From positions 108,170 to 172,169 of the forward strand of contig BTUU01000013.1 of assembly GCA_045863555.1 (NCBI GenBank): a DNA stretch of 64,000 nucleotides. Direction: 5' to 3'. The stretch is from JACRLV01 sp045863555 (lineage in GTDB: Bacteria > Planctomycetota > Phycisphaerae > UBA1845 > Fen-1342). Below the pieces are notes generated by a model that was not told where the DNA came from, ran no database searches, and saw only the letters and a program-made list of their open reading frames with translations. Positions within the stretch are counted from its first letter, which is position 1. Every line of letters begins with the position of its first letter. Position numbers and translations under genes: made by a program. Of this stretch, positions 41,901-49,652 are shown piece after piece.

Positions 41901-42626
41901 GTTTTCCCGCAGCGCATTCAGGCCGTTGGTGCGCAGCTCGGACTTTTCATCCATTTCGAGCAGGCTCTCGAAGTAATCGACGTCGAAATTGCCCTCGAGC
42001 GCCGCGTCCTTCGCGTCCTGAAGTTCCTCGTCGGCGTCGCGGACGGCCATCCGCGCCGCCCGCATCGTGACATCCTCGACCTGCTCGATCGGCTGACCGT
42101 CGGGCCCGACCTTGGCGTCCTCGATGACCTTCGCCGCGGCCGCATACGCGTCCTGCTTGACCGCCGCCTTCAGCAAGGCCGCCTCGCGCGTCGGCGAGCC
42201 CGCAGCCAGCGACTTGAGCGTTTCGGTCCGCTGCGGCTCGGCCATCACGAGCGCTTCCTCGAGCCGCGAGCGGGTGAGGTTCGCCTCGGAGATCTTCAAC
42301 TTCACCGCGTCATACGCATCGCGCAGCCGCTGGTTTTCCGGCGGGGCGAGCGGCATCGTGACCGAGATGCGGTTCTGTCCGACGACGCGCCAGGCCGTGT
42401 CGTACACGCCGAGCGGGTCGACGCGCTTCTTGAGCAGCGTGCGCATCTGCTCGGCGAGCTGCGGACTGGTGTCGCCCGCGTTGTCGATTTCGAAGATGAG
42501 TTCCACGCCGCCGGAGATGTCGAGGCCGGGGCGGAGGTTCTCCGCCGGCGGGATGATCTTCCAGAGGCCGAGCGCGAAGACCACCGCCGTGATGATCATT
42601 CGCTGTGTAAGTGCCTTGTCCTGCAT
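38955..42626 (-). CDS. secDF: Fused protein translocase SecDF
   Basis: A 1223-residue fusion of SecD and SecF, the proton-driven partners of SecYEG that complete protein export. The SecD part opens with a membrane helix and LRPGLDISGGVELIF, and has later blocks DDIAYSAPNINSEIGGRGQI and the membrane motif AGLILGIGMAVDANILIFERMREE (about 565). The SecF part begins near SLRRYSMPISAIAVLVGITLL (about 655) with SLDVEFLGG and ends in the second RND-like block SINDTIVTFDRIRELRGRM (about 1125). A long charged helical insertion lies at about 100-250 between the SecD helix and its P1 domain. Length is typical of fused planctomycete or Bacteroidetes-type SecDF, somewhat long. Confidence 0.96.
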   Translation of the reverse strand: MQDKALTQRMIITAVVFALGLWKIIPPAENLRPGLDISGGVELIFEIDNAGDTSPQLAEQMRTLLKKRVDPLGVYDTAWRVVGQNRISVTMPLAPPENQRLRDAYDAVKLKISEANLTRSRLEEALVMAEPQRTETLKSLAAGSPTREAALLKAAVKQDAYAAAAKVIEDAKVGPDGQPIEQVEDVTMRAARMAVRDADEELQDAKDAALEGNFDVDYFESLLEMDEKSELRTNGLNALRENYPSLRADIDAAIAAFKTWRSGRAYLESPADLIRLLRGSGVLEFRILADNDTSNPTKYDRLREDLEKYGPERSRQTGAEGWFKVDNPAAFFDIDSPKELESLDPRTFRRYVVAKRGKDWFVLGKLGKTDGLLSREKGGPNWKLTGAGVGRDEHGRRSVEFSLDPVGAGFFRELTRRNIGRPLCILVDDIAYSAPNINSEIGGRGQIVGEFSAEKVNYLVSTMQAGSLPGKLKDTPISERTIGSSLGEQNLQSAFRAGVYGLCAVLFIMIVYYGRCGAIANVAMLMNLVLVLAVMSMLGARFNLAAIAGLILGIGMAVDANILIFERMREEKERGGSLRMILKNGYDKAFTTIFDSNVTTLLTCVIMYYVGSEEVRGFGLTLGWGVALNMFTAVFVTRTLFMLLMKFNLLQNFKMMKLVGVPTIDWWSLRRYSMPISAIAVLVGITLLALRGPNQSLDVEFLGGVQAEVQVTKEASPEFTDARVRELLKQQARVIREEGTKLAGVTVAPVPNRAAEFLITVPGLKTDSILAMINEPLEDRGMLERRGLREGSADGQVVAIAKADVTADQIAAVVKELGGTGDASIAQAAANIEDASIGSVKQAETSEGGKAWNISTTVTNKRLVQAAIVDAFGKSLQIKPRITYVFEGVGEAPFGIDNRKLERVVPGLPPTFTADVTDYFGGAAIYLKDLSPPASVESLTERFKGMRYQPDFQDYPTRPTRVFGVTDAGRDAGGRQLFSSVVVVVYDQRHLYQDEKGPWTEVAMAEKRLISAALDTEQTLRQVTAFKPQIAAQAVQKAAMALLLGWVMIIGYVWVRFGRARYGIAGVLALVHDVLIALAAIGLSGWIGGTGSIGGLLLIEDFKINMTVVAALLTLIGFSINDTIVTFDRIRELRGRMGQVTVNIINDSVNQTFSRTILTSFTVFVVILIMYVFGGEGIRGFNFTMLVGVITGTYSTVFIAAPLLMLGLGRKVSAASKGQPAFA

Positions 42627-42729
42627 GGGATACCTCGCGAGAAGCCGCGCAGCGTCGCGCGGCGGAGTCGGTTGCGATCGATCGTCAGTGTTTGAGAAAC
42701 CCGGTGCGCCGAATCAGCGATGAAGCGGA

Positions 42730-43227
42730 TCAGGCGCGGGGCGGGCCGATGGGCGAGATGAGACAGAGCAGCCGCCGCGCCGGATTCACCGCGGCCGGAC
42801 GGCTGTCCGCTGTCGTGGCGACGAGACCGGCCGGAGGCGCGGTGCGAAGCGCACCGGCAATCGCGGCCGCGACCGAGTCCGAGTCGGGAGCGTCGCCGAA
42901 CGTGTTCCGGGGCTTTCCGTCGCCGGCCTGTCGTTCCGCCTCCGAAACGGTGCAGACGGGCGACCGGGGCGACATCGTCTGGGGCAGCGTCGCCGCGAGC
43001 GTAAGGGGCTCGCGTTTCTTCTTGCCGTCAGGCGTGTGGGGGGCAGGCGCCGCGGGGCCGTGCTCGCCGGCCAGCGGGTTGCCGGCCGCGGTATCGGATT
43101 CTCCGGGTTCGGCGTGATGCCACGTGAGCGCCTTCGGCTGCGCCGCTGTGAGAAGCAGCAGCCCCAAGCCGCTCAATACGCGAACCAGCACGGTATCCGC
43201 CCACGAAAGCATCGAACCGAGGAGCAT
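42730..43227 (-). CDS. Possible small exported protein, unknown
   Basis: A 165-residue reading frame with a hydrophobic N-terminus (WADTVLVRVLSGLGLLLLTAAQPKA) that could be a signal or anchor, followed by Pro/Ala/Gly-rich sequence of low complexity and a hydrophobic end (RRLLCLISPIGPP). It lies upstream of secDF on the same strand, ending 103 bases before it. No family is recognised and codon content gives weak support, so it may be spurious; the hydrophobic start followed by a Lys/Arg cluster (KKKRE) is the main argument for a gene. Confidence 0.45.
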   Translation of the reverse strand: MLLGSMLSWADTVLVRVLSGLGLLLLTAAQPKALTWHHAEPGESDTAAGNPLAGEHGPAAPAPHTPDGKKKREPLTLAATLPQTMSPRSPVCTVSEAERQAGDGKPRNTFGDAPDSDSVAAAIAGALRTAPPAGLVATTADSRPAAVNPARRLLCLISPIGPPRA

Positions 43228-43283
43228 ACCACCTCGGCCGCTCCCGCTTCAAGTGCGGGTTTTTCGAACGAACCGCCCGGCCC

Positions 43284-43289
43284 TATACT
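43284..43289 (+). promoter_or_regulatory. Candidate -10 box of the EF-G gene
   Basis: TATACT lies 53 bases before ATG 43343, in the gap between divergent genes; the -35 region (TTTTCG at 17-base spacing) is weak. Confidence 0.4.
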
Positions 43290-43342
43290 TCGTCGTTTCG
43301 CCGCCGGTCACCGGCCGGCCCGAGTGAGTGAGACTGCCCGCT

Positions 43343-45418
43343 ATGTCCGACGACTTATCCAAGATACGTAATATCGGCATCACCGCGCACATCGACGCCG
43401 GGAAGACCACCACGACCGAACGGGTGCTCTACTACAGCGGGGCCGTCCACAAGATGGGGGACGTCGACGACGGCACCACCGTGACCGATTTCGACGTGGA
43501 AGAACAGCAGCGCGGCATCACGATTTACTCCGCGGCCGTCACGTTCCACTGGCGGGATTGCCGGATCAACCTGATCGATACGCCCGGCCACGTCGATTTC
43601 ACCGCGGAGGTGGAGCGCAGCCTGCGCGTATTGGATGGAGCCGTCGTGGTTTTTGACGCCAAGGAGGGTGTCGAGGCCCAGTCCGAGACCGTCTGGCGGC
43701 AGGCCGACAAGTACAAGGTCCCGCGGCTCTGCTTCATGAACAAGATGGACAAGCTCGGGGCCGATTTCGACTCGGCCGTCCAGTCCATCCGCGACCGGCT
43801 GCACGCCAACCCGGTCATGATCCAGTATCCGATCGGCGCGGAGAACGACTACAAAGGCTTCGTGGATCTGGTCGAAATGGACGCGGTCTTCTATCGCGGC
43901 GGCGACGGCAAGGAATTTGACCGCGGCGAAATCCCCGCCGATCTCCTCGACAAGGCGAAAACGCTCCGGGCGATTCTCGAAGAGCGGGCGGCCGAGATGG
44001 ACGACGAGCTCATGGCCCATTACCTGGAGCACATGACGCTCGACAATGCCCAGGTCCGCCGCGGCCTGCGCAAGGGCGTGGTCTCGCTGGCGTGTCAGCC
44101 TGTGCTTTGCGGGTCGTCGCTCCGCTACATGGGTGTCCAGGCGATGCTCGACGCCGTCTGCGATTACCTGCCCTCGCCGCTCGACGTGCCGCCAGTCGTC
44201 GCCCACGACCCGAAAGACCCGGAAAAGACCGTCGAACGCCCCTGCGACCCGGCCGGCCCGCTGGCCGCGCTCGTTTTCAAGGTCGTGGCCGATTCGCACA
44301 GCGATCTGCACTTCATCCGCGTCTACTCGGGCACGCTCAAGGCCGGGTCGCGCATCGTCAATGTCACCCGCAACCGCAAGGAGAACCTGCCGCGGCTGTT
44401 CCACATGTTCGCCAAGCGGCGCGACCAGGTCGATTTCGCCCAGGCCGGTGACATCGTCGCGGCGATCGGCCTCAAGGAGTGCTACACCGGCGATACGCTC
44501 GGCGACGCCCACAAACCCGTGCTGCTCGAACGCATCGAGTTTCCCGAGACCGTCATCAGCATGTCCATCGAGCCCGAGTCATCGGCCGACCGGGACAAGC
44601 TCACGGCCGCGCTGACGATGCTCGCCAAGAGCGACCCGACGTTCAGCTTCCGCGCCGACGCCGAGACGGGCCAGACGATCATCTCCGGCATGGGCGAGCT
44701 GCACCTGGAGACGCGCTGCAACTTCCTGCGGCGCGAGTTTGGCGTGCCGGTGAAGGTCGGCAAGCCGCGCGTGGCCTATCGCGAGACGATCTCAACCACG
44801 GCCGAGGCCGAGGGCCGGCTGGTGCGCCAACTCACCGCCGGCAAGAGCCAGTTCGCGGTGGTGAAGGTGCGGGTCGAGCCGATCACGCCCGAGACGGGGC
44901 AGGAGAACTTCAAATACGTCAACCAGCTCCCGCCGGGCAAGGTGCGAAACGTATTCCTGCCCGCGATCGAGGCGGGCTGCCGCTCGGCGGCCCAGACCGG
45001 CGCGTTGGCGTCGTATCCGCTGATCAACCTGCGCGTGACGGTCCTCGACGCCCAGGAGCACGCCGAGGACTCCAGCGAAGTCGCATTCGAAAGCGCGGCG
45101 GGCCTCGCCGTGCAGAAGGCAGTCGAGGCGGCCGGGCCGGTGCTGCTGGAACCCATCATGAAGGCGGAAGTGGTGACGCCGGAAGAGTATTATGGCGCGA
45201 TCAACGGCGATCTGATGTCGCGGCGGGCGACGATCCTCGGCACGTCGATGCGCGGCCGCAACCACGTGATCGACTTCGAGGTGCCGCTCTCGGCGATGTT
45301 CGGCTATTCGACGCAGATGCGCTCGCTCTCGCAGGGCCGGGCGTCGTATGCGATGGAGCCGTATCGGTACGAAGTCGTGCCGCCGGAGCTGACGAAGAAG
45401 ATTTTGGGTGCGTGGTAA
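43343..45418 (+). CDS. Elongation factor G, divergent type
   Basis: A 691-residue translational GTPase that drives ribosome translocation or recycling. G1 is AHIDAGKTTTTE (about 16-27), switch I DDGTTVTDFDVEEQQRGITI, G3 DTPGH (about 80), G4 NKMDK (about 134), and later EF-G domains end in the family C-terminus SQGRASYAMEPYRYEVVP. The switch I form DGTTVTDFDVEEQQRGIT with YSAAVTF differs from housekeeping EF-G (GAATMDWMEQEQERGIT), recalling EF-G2/mtEFG2-like lineages reported in planctomycetes. It is alone, without str-operon genes (rpsL, rpsG, tuf). Translocase versus recycling role needs phylogeny. Confidence 0.93.
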   Translation: MSDDLSKIRNIGITAHIDAGKTTTTERVLYYSGAVHKMGDVDDGTTVTDFDVEEQQRGITIYSAAVTFHWRDCRINLIDTPGHVDFTAEVERSLRVLDGAVVVFDAKEGVEAQSETVWRQADKYKVPRLCFMNKMDKLGADFDSAVQSIRDRLHANPVMIQYPIGAENDYKGFVDLVEMDAVFYRGGDGKEFDRGEIPADLLDKAKTLRAILEERAAEMDDELMAHYLEHMTLDNAQVRRGLRKGVVSLACQPVLCGSSLRYMGVQAMLDAVCDYLPSPLDVPPVVAHDPKDPEKTVERPCDPAGPLAALVFKVVADSHSDLHFIRVYSGTLKAGSRIVNVTRNRKENLPRLFHMFAKRRDQVDFAQAGDIVAAIGLKECYTGDTLGDAHKPVLLERIEFPETVISMSIEPESSADRDKLTAALTMLAKSDPTFSFRADAETGQTIISGMGELHLETRCNFLRREFGVPVKVGKPRVAYRETISTTAEAEGRLVRQLTAGKSQFAVVKVRVEPITPETGQENFKYVNQLPPGKVRNVFLPAIEAGCRSAAQTGALASYPLINLRVTVLDAQEHAEDSSEVAFESAAGLAVQKAVEAAGPVLLEPIMKAEVVTPEEYYGAINGDLMSRRATILGTSMRGRNHVIDFEVPLSAMFGYSTQMRSLSQGRASYAMEPYRYEVVPPELTKKILGAW

Positions 45419-45437
45419 TCGCCGGCGGCGGCGGCGA
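45419..45437. terminator. Weak hairpin between EF-G and the antitoxin-like gene
   Basis: TCGCCG (45419-45424) pairs with CGGCGA (45432-45437) over a GCGGCGG loop, directly after the EF-G stop and before the convergent gene. No T-run follows. Confidence 0.35.
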
Positions 45438-45440
45438 AAG

Positions 45441-45713
45441 TCATCGTCGCAATTCGGGAACGAGTTCAGCCAGGTCCCGAAGATCAGAGTTCAAATCTTC
45501 CACCGAATAGTTCATCGGAACCTGCCGCCGTGCCAACCAGTCCTGAGCTTCGATCACACCCATTCCGAGCATCTCGGCAAGAAAACCCACGCTGATTTTC
45601 CCGCTTCGATAGCTCTCAATCGCGATCGCTTCCTTGAGGGCCTGCGCGAGGTCTCCCCATTCCTCACGCAGTGCGATCTCAAATCGAGGCGGAATGTCGA
45701 TGTCGATCTTCAT
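45441..45713 (-). CDS. UPF0175 family antitoxin-like protein
   Basis: A 90-residue protein with the UPF0175 pattern: strand IDIPPRF, helix ALKEAIAIESYRSGKISVGFLAEMLGM (a helix-turn-helix) and the tail ARRQVPMNYSVEDLNSDLRDL. UPF0175 proteins usually precede a PIN-type toxin (DUF3368); none is adjacent, so this is an orphan. A TAGAAT box seven bases before ATG 45713 and the lack of a ribosome site point to another leaderless message. It converges with EF-G. Confidence 0.8.
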   Translation of the reverse strand: MKIDIDIPPRFEIALREEWGDLAQALKEAIAIESYRSGKISVGFLAEMLGMGVIEAQDWLARRQVPMNYSVEDLNSDLRDLAELVPELRR

Positions 45714-45720
45714 GCGCTCA

Positions 45721-45726
45721 ATTCTA
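45721..45726 (-). promoter_or_regulatory. -10 box of the antitoxin-like gene
   Basis: On the minus strand TAGAAT (45726 to 45721) is followed by seven bases and ATG 45713, without a Shine-Dalgarno sequence. Confidence 0.45.
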
Positions 45727-45755
45727 GCATTTTCCCCGTCCCGCAGTCATCCTCT

Positions 45756-47258
45756 CTAGTCGCTCTTCTTGAGTTGCGCCCCATCCTTGATGCAGTACAG
45801 ATTCCGCTTCGTCGCCAGGAACAGCATCCCATGCGCCGCCACCGGCGTCGTGTACACGCTCGACTCCATCTCCACTTTCGCCAGTTCCTTCATCTCCGGC
45901 CCATGCCTGAGCACGTGCACCACGCCGTCCTCGTCGCCAAGCATCACCTTGCCGTCCACCACGTACGGCGTGCCCCAGACCGCGGCCATCGTGTCGTAGC
46001 GCCAGTGCCGCTTGCCCGTCTTTTCATCGAAGCAGTACAGGAACCCGCTCAGGTCCGACGCATACACCAGCCCGTCGACCGCGGCCGATGATGCGATCGT
46101 CCGGTGAAAATCGTTCCCGTCGGCGCTCCAGACCTTCGCCGTCTCGGTCACGTCGCCCGTCTTCGTCGCGTCGATGCAGTGATAGTGACCCACGCCCTCG
46201 CCGTGCTCCGGGTCCTGCCCGACCGCGAGGAACACCCGGTTATCCTTGAACAGCGGCGTCGCGATGATGTAGCTCTTGGTCCCCCGGCCGCCGAGAACGT
46301 ACTTCGCATCCTTCGGGTTCAGGTCGTACTTCCAGATCATCTCGCCATTCTTGGGATCGAGGGCGTAGCAGTACCCGTCGCCGCCAGCGAAGAAGACCAT
46401 CGGCTTGCCGTTCACCACGCCGTAGGTCGGCGACGACCACTGGCCGTGCAGCGTATGCTTGCCGGGGTAGTCCTTGTGCCAGACGAGCTTGCCCGTCTTC
46501 TTCTCGACGCAGATGAACGCGGGCGCATCCGGCGCGGGCAGGTTCAGGTGGCCCTCGTCGACGCCGTTCGACGTGTGCAGATAGATGAAATCGCCGACGA
46601 TCAGCGGCGAACTGGTGGCCAGGTTGTGCGGAAAGACGCCCAGCTCCTCGATCATGTCGAAGATCCAGACGAAATCCGCGTCGCCGGCCTCGTTGTACTT
46701 CTCGCTCGTGTAGGGCCCGGTGTTCTTGCCTTCCTTCAGGCCTTCCAGGTCGACGCAGACCAGCTCGCAGCGGTTGCTCACGTAATAGGCCCGGTCGCCG
46801 TCGATCGCCGCCGACGAGCAGATGCCCTGTTCCGGCCAGTCGTTGACCTGGCCGGTCGGCAGCTTGTCGTGCGTCGCCTGCCAGAGCAGCTTGCCCGTCT
46901 CCATGTCGAAGCAGAGCATGATGCCCTTGTCGCCCTTGGCCTTGGGCCGGAATTCACCCCCATTGTTCGTGCCGACGAGCACTTTTCCGCCGCCGATCGT
47001 CGGGTTGCCGTAGCTCTGCGAGCCGAGCGGCGCGACCCACTTGATGTTCTTGCCCGTCTTGTGCTCCCAGGTCGTCGGGATGCCCTTCTCGTCCGAGTGG
47101 AAGTTCCGGTCCGGACCGCCGCCCCACATCGGCCAGTCGCCCTTTCGGGGTTTGGCTTCCTGGGCGAAGGCCGACGCGGCGAAGGCGCCTGCGAACAGAA
47201 CCGCCGCGGCGATTTGCGGGTTGCGGGCGGCGAGTAGCGAGCTGAAAATCGAACGCAT
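45756..47258 (-). CDS. Exported PQQ-type beta-propeller protein
   Basis: A 500-residue exported protein with a signal peptide (about 1-35, ending ASAFAQE). It has repeated tryptophan-docking blades of the PQQ/BamB type: CFDMETGKLLWQATHD, CVEKKTGKLVWHKDY, ALDPKNGEMIWKYDLN, CFDEKTGKRHWRYD, each following a G.VL/V.VG strand. The opening KGDWPMWGGGPDRNFHS is a common planctomycete signature of these proteins. AAGGA lies just before ATG 47258. No PQQ-binding enzyme residues were identified, so a scaffold or redox role is open. A second, longer propeller gene lies directly upstream, separated by a heptad array. Confidence 0.9.
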   Translation of the reverse strand: MRSIFSSLLAARNPQIAAAVLFAGAFAASAFAQEAKPRKGDWPMWGGGPDRNFHSDEKGIPTTWEHKTGKNIKWVAPLGSQSYGNPTIGGGKVLVGTNNGGEFRPKAKGDKGIMLCFDMETGKLLWQATHDKLPTGQVNDWPEQGICSSAAIDGDRAYYVSNRCELVCVDLEGLKEGKNTGPYTSEKYNEAGDADFVWIFDMIEELGVFPHNLATSSPLIVGDFIYLHTSNGVDEGHLNLPAPDAPAFICVEKKTGKLVWHKDYPGKHTLHGQWSSPTYGVVNGKPMVFFAGGDGYCYALDPKNGEMIWKYDLNPKDAKYVLGGRGTKSYIIATPLFKDNRVFLAVGQDPEHGEGVGHYHCIDATKTGDVTETAKVWSADGNDFHRTIASSAAVDGLVYASDLSGFLYCFDEKTGKRHWRYDTMAAVWGTPYVVDGKVMLGDEDGVVHVLRHGPEMKELAKVEMESSVYTTPVAAHGMLFLATKRNLYCIKDGAQLKKSD

Positions 47259-47301
47259 GTGCTTTTCCTTGTGTTGAGCGAAATCTCTACCGGCGACGAG
47301 C

Positions 47302-47363
47302 GGCCATCGAGTCGCGAATCGGCCCCGTCGGGGTCCAACTCGCAACCGGCAACTCGCTACTCT
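47302..47363. repeat. Inverted heptad arrays at a stop codon (GAGTTGC type)
   Basis: Left part (47302-47322): GGCCATC, GAGTCGC, GAATCGG. A GGCCCCG..CGGGGTCC hairpin follows. Right part (47336-47363): CAACTCG, CAACCGG, CAACTCG, CTACTCT. On the minus strand the last word reads AGAGTAG and supplies the TAG stop (47357-47359) of the upstream propeller gene. Confidence 0.78.
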
Positions 47364-49606
47364 CTGGTCACTTTCACATTGTCGAAGAAGATATCCGGCC
47401 CGTTGCTCTTTTCCGTCGTGCCGTTCGAGTACGCGTACAGCGCCGGGCTGCCCTCCGTGCTCGGAAACGCATCCGTCTCGGTGATGGTCCACTCCGCCGG
47501 TTCCGGCTGGTCGCGCTCCCAGATCTTTCCGTTCAGCATCGCCTTGCCGCCGTCGATCTTCACCTGGAATTTCACCCGGTACCACACCTCGGGCTTCCAC
47601 GCGAAGGGAACGTCCTTCTGAAGCCGCGGAATCGAATCCCAGTGGACGATCCGCACGTACGGCGCACTCGGATCGTTCCCCATCAGCCGCAGCTCGTAGC
47701 GCGAGTTGATGAGCCCCATGTCCGGCCAGAATTCCTTGATCGCCGTCTTGCGGCGCCCGGCCCACATGTCCGCTTCGATCGTGTAGCCGCCCGCGATCGG
47801 CGGCGTCATGTACGTGCGGATGCGCATGAACGGCGGCGACGGCCGTTCGGCCAGCTTCTTCAGCACCTTGCCGCCGTCCTTTTCGACGACCTTCGTCTTG
47901 TTGATCACGTTCATCCAGCCGGGCGGAACGCTGTCGGCCGGAGCGCTCTCGAAATCAACCACGAACGGCGGGGGCGGGCAGACGCGCACGCGAACCGTCA
48001 CCGGATCGCCGATCCACTTGCAGGTGATCGTCCCGGCCGAGAAAACCGGAGCTTCGTCCGCGGTAAATTCCGCTGTCTCGGGGTTGATCTTGCCCCGCAC
48101 GCCCTTCACCTCGAACTGCGGCTGCTGACTGCTGAACGGACCCTTGAAAGGCGTCCCATTTGAATGAAACGCGCGCGGCGTCAGGCGGAATTTTTCCCCC
48201 GGCCGCAGCGTCATTTCGCACGGCGTCCACTGCTGGACTGCCTTTCCGTCCGCCGGCGGGGCTGCTTCCGCCGGCAGCGGCGGAATCGGATCCGCGACGA
48301 CCTTCGCATCCTTCACGCCGAGGCAGTACGTCCCGTAGCGCGTCTGGAAGTAGACGCGGCCGCCCGCGACGGCCGGCGAGCCGAGCATCTCGTCGATCGT
48401 ACCGTTCACGGCGGGAAAGCGCGTCTCCTGGAGCACCTCGGCCTTGTCGCCGGCGTCCTTGAGAATCCAGAACACGCCATATTCCGCCTGCGAGCCGAGG
48501 TAGATCACGCCGTCCGACGTCACGACCGGCGAGCCCTTGCCCAGGTTCCCCGCCTTGAAGCGCCAGAGATCCTTGCCCGTCTTCGCGTCGAGCGCGATCA
48601 GGCTGGCCGAATTCTCCAGCACGTAAAACCGCCCGTTCGCCAGCACCGGCGCGGCATAACCCGCCTCGATCGAATACCGCCGCCAGACCTCGGCCGACTT
48701 GCCCAGCTCGCCGGACCCCGCGCCATTGAGGCAGACGACCGAGCCCATCTCCGTCGTGCCGTCGTTCTCCTCGCTGTGCGTCAGGTAGACGAGGTCGCCG
48801 TCAACGCTCGGCATCGTGTTGAGCGGCCGCTTGCTGAATTTGTAGCTCCACACCGTCTGGCCGGTGCGCGAGAGCATCGCGTAGACCGCGCCGTCGACAT
48901 TGGGCGCGATGAGCAGCCGCTTGCCGCCGATGACCGCGACGACGGGACACGCACAGGTCGTGTCCGTCGGCGGACCGCCCGGCGCGGCCGACCAGATCAG
49001 CGCACCCGTCTTTTTGTCAAACGCGTAATAACGATGCCCCGGCTTCGCGTATTCGCCCCAGCTCGAGCAGGTGCAACTGATGATCACGCGCTCTTCGTCG
49101 ATGATCGGCGTGTGCAGCCGACCGCCATAGCCGCTGATCCGGCCGAACTCCTCGGTCAGCGAGTGCTTCCAGACGATCTTGCCGTCGCGGTCAAAACAGA
49201 ACAGCTCCCCGCCGGTGCCGTGGGCGTAGATGTTGCCCGTCTCCTCGTCGCCGGCGATCGACGTGAAGCCGACCCGATTCTCGACGATGTCCGAATGAAA
49301 CACGGGGAAGCGGTATTCCCAGAGCGTCTTGCCGGTCTCCGCGTCCAGGCAGACGACGCGCTCCTGGAGCCCCACGCCCTCGCCCACCGGCGTGATCACG
49401 AACACGCGGCCCTTCATGACGATCGGATTCGCCCGGCCGCCGACGCTGCTCTTCCAGACGATGTTCTTGCCGTCGAGCGACCACTCCGTCACGACCGCCT
49501 TTTCACGCGTGTTGCCGTTCTGCTCCGGCCCGCGCCACTGCGCCCAGTCGGTCGCAGCCGCTGCCTGGACGATCACGCCCGCCAGTACGATCGAAATCCA
49601 TCTCAT
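47357..49606 (-). CDS. Exported PQQ-type propeller with C-terminal sandwich domain
   Basis: A 749-residue exported protein with a short signal peptide (MRWISIVLAGVIVQAAAATD). Residues about 20-430 form a BamB/PQQ-like propeller (DWAQWRGPEQNG; CLDAETGKTLWEYRF; AFDKKTGALIWSAAP; ALDAKTGKDLWRFKA). A Pro-rich hinge and an Ig-like part (about 455-570) follow, then a jelly-roll-like domain (about 570-749, VDFESAPADSVPPGWMN.. ending ALYAYSNGTTEKSNGPDIFFDNVKV) resembling concanavalin-type sugar-binding or glycosyl-hydrolase accessory folds. It lies 98 bases upstream of the shorter propeller gene on the same strand. Function unknown; degradative or envelope role inferred from architecture. Confidence 0.88.
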   Translation of the reverse strand: MRWISIVLAGVIVQAAAATDWAQWRGPEQNGNTREKAVVTEWSLDGKNIVWKSSVGGRANPIVMKGRVFVITPVGEGVGLQERVVCLDAETGKTLWEYRFPVFHSDIVENRVGFTSIAGDEETGNIYAHGTGGELFCFDRDGKIVWKHSLTEEFGRISGYGGRLHTPIIDEERVIISCTCSSWGEYAKPGHRYYAFDKKTGALIWSAAPGGPPTDTTCACPVVAVIGGKRLLIAPNVDGAVYAMLSRTGQTVWSYKFSKRPLNTMPSVDGDLVYLTHSEENDGTTEMGSVVCLNGAGSGELGKSAEVWRRYSIEAGYAAPVLANGRFYVLENSASLIALDAKTGKDLWRFKAGNLGKGSPVVTSDGVIYLGSQAEYGVFWILKDAGDKAEVLQETRFPAVNGTIDEMLGSPAVAGGRVYFQTRYGTYCLGVKDAKVVADPIPPLPAEAAPPADGKAVQQWTPCEMTLRPGEKFRLTPRAFHSNGTPFKGPFSSQQPQFEVKGVRGKINPETAEFTADEAPVFSAGTITCKWIGDPVTVRVRVCPPPPFVVDFESAPADSVPPGWMNVINKTKVVEKDGGKVLKKLAERPSPPFMRIRTYMTPPIAGGYTIEADMWAGRRKTAIKEFWPDMGLINSRYELRLMGNDPSAPYVRIVHWDSIPRLQKDVPFAWKPEVWYRVKFQVKIDGGKAMLNGKIWERDQPEPAEWTITETDAFPSTEGSPALYAYSNGTTEKSNGPDIFFDNVKVTRE

Positions 49607-49652
49607 CTTCAGGTCCCCACTTTCGCGCCCGGCCCGGGCGGCGCTCTCATTT

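Noticed and set aside
40146..42695. Very long open frame antisense to secDF (and similar long antisense frames, for example 351-1715, 3070-5001 and 19621-21588)
   Set aside because: High GC with G/C in third positions keeps opposite-strand frames open; the translations are Arg/Asp/Gly-rich without motifs and lie opposite clear genes.
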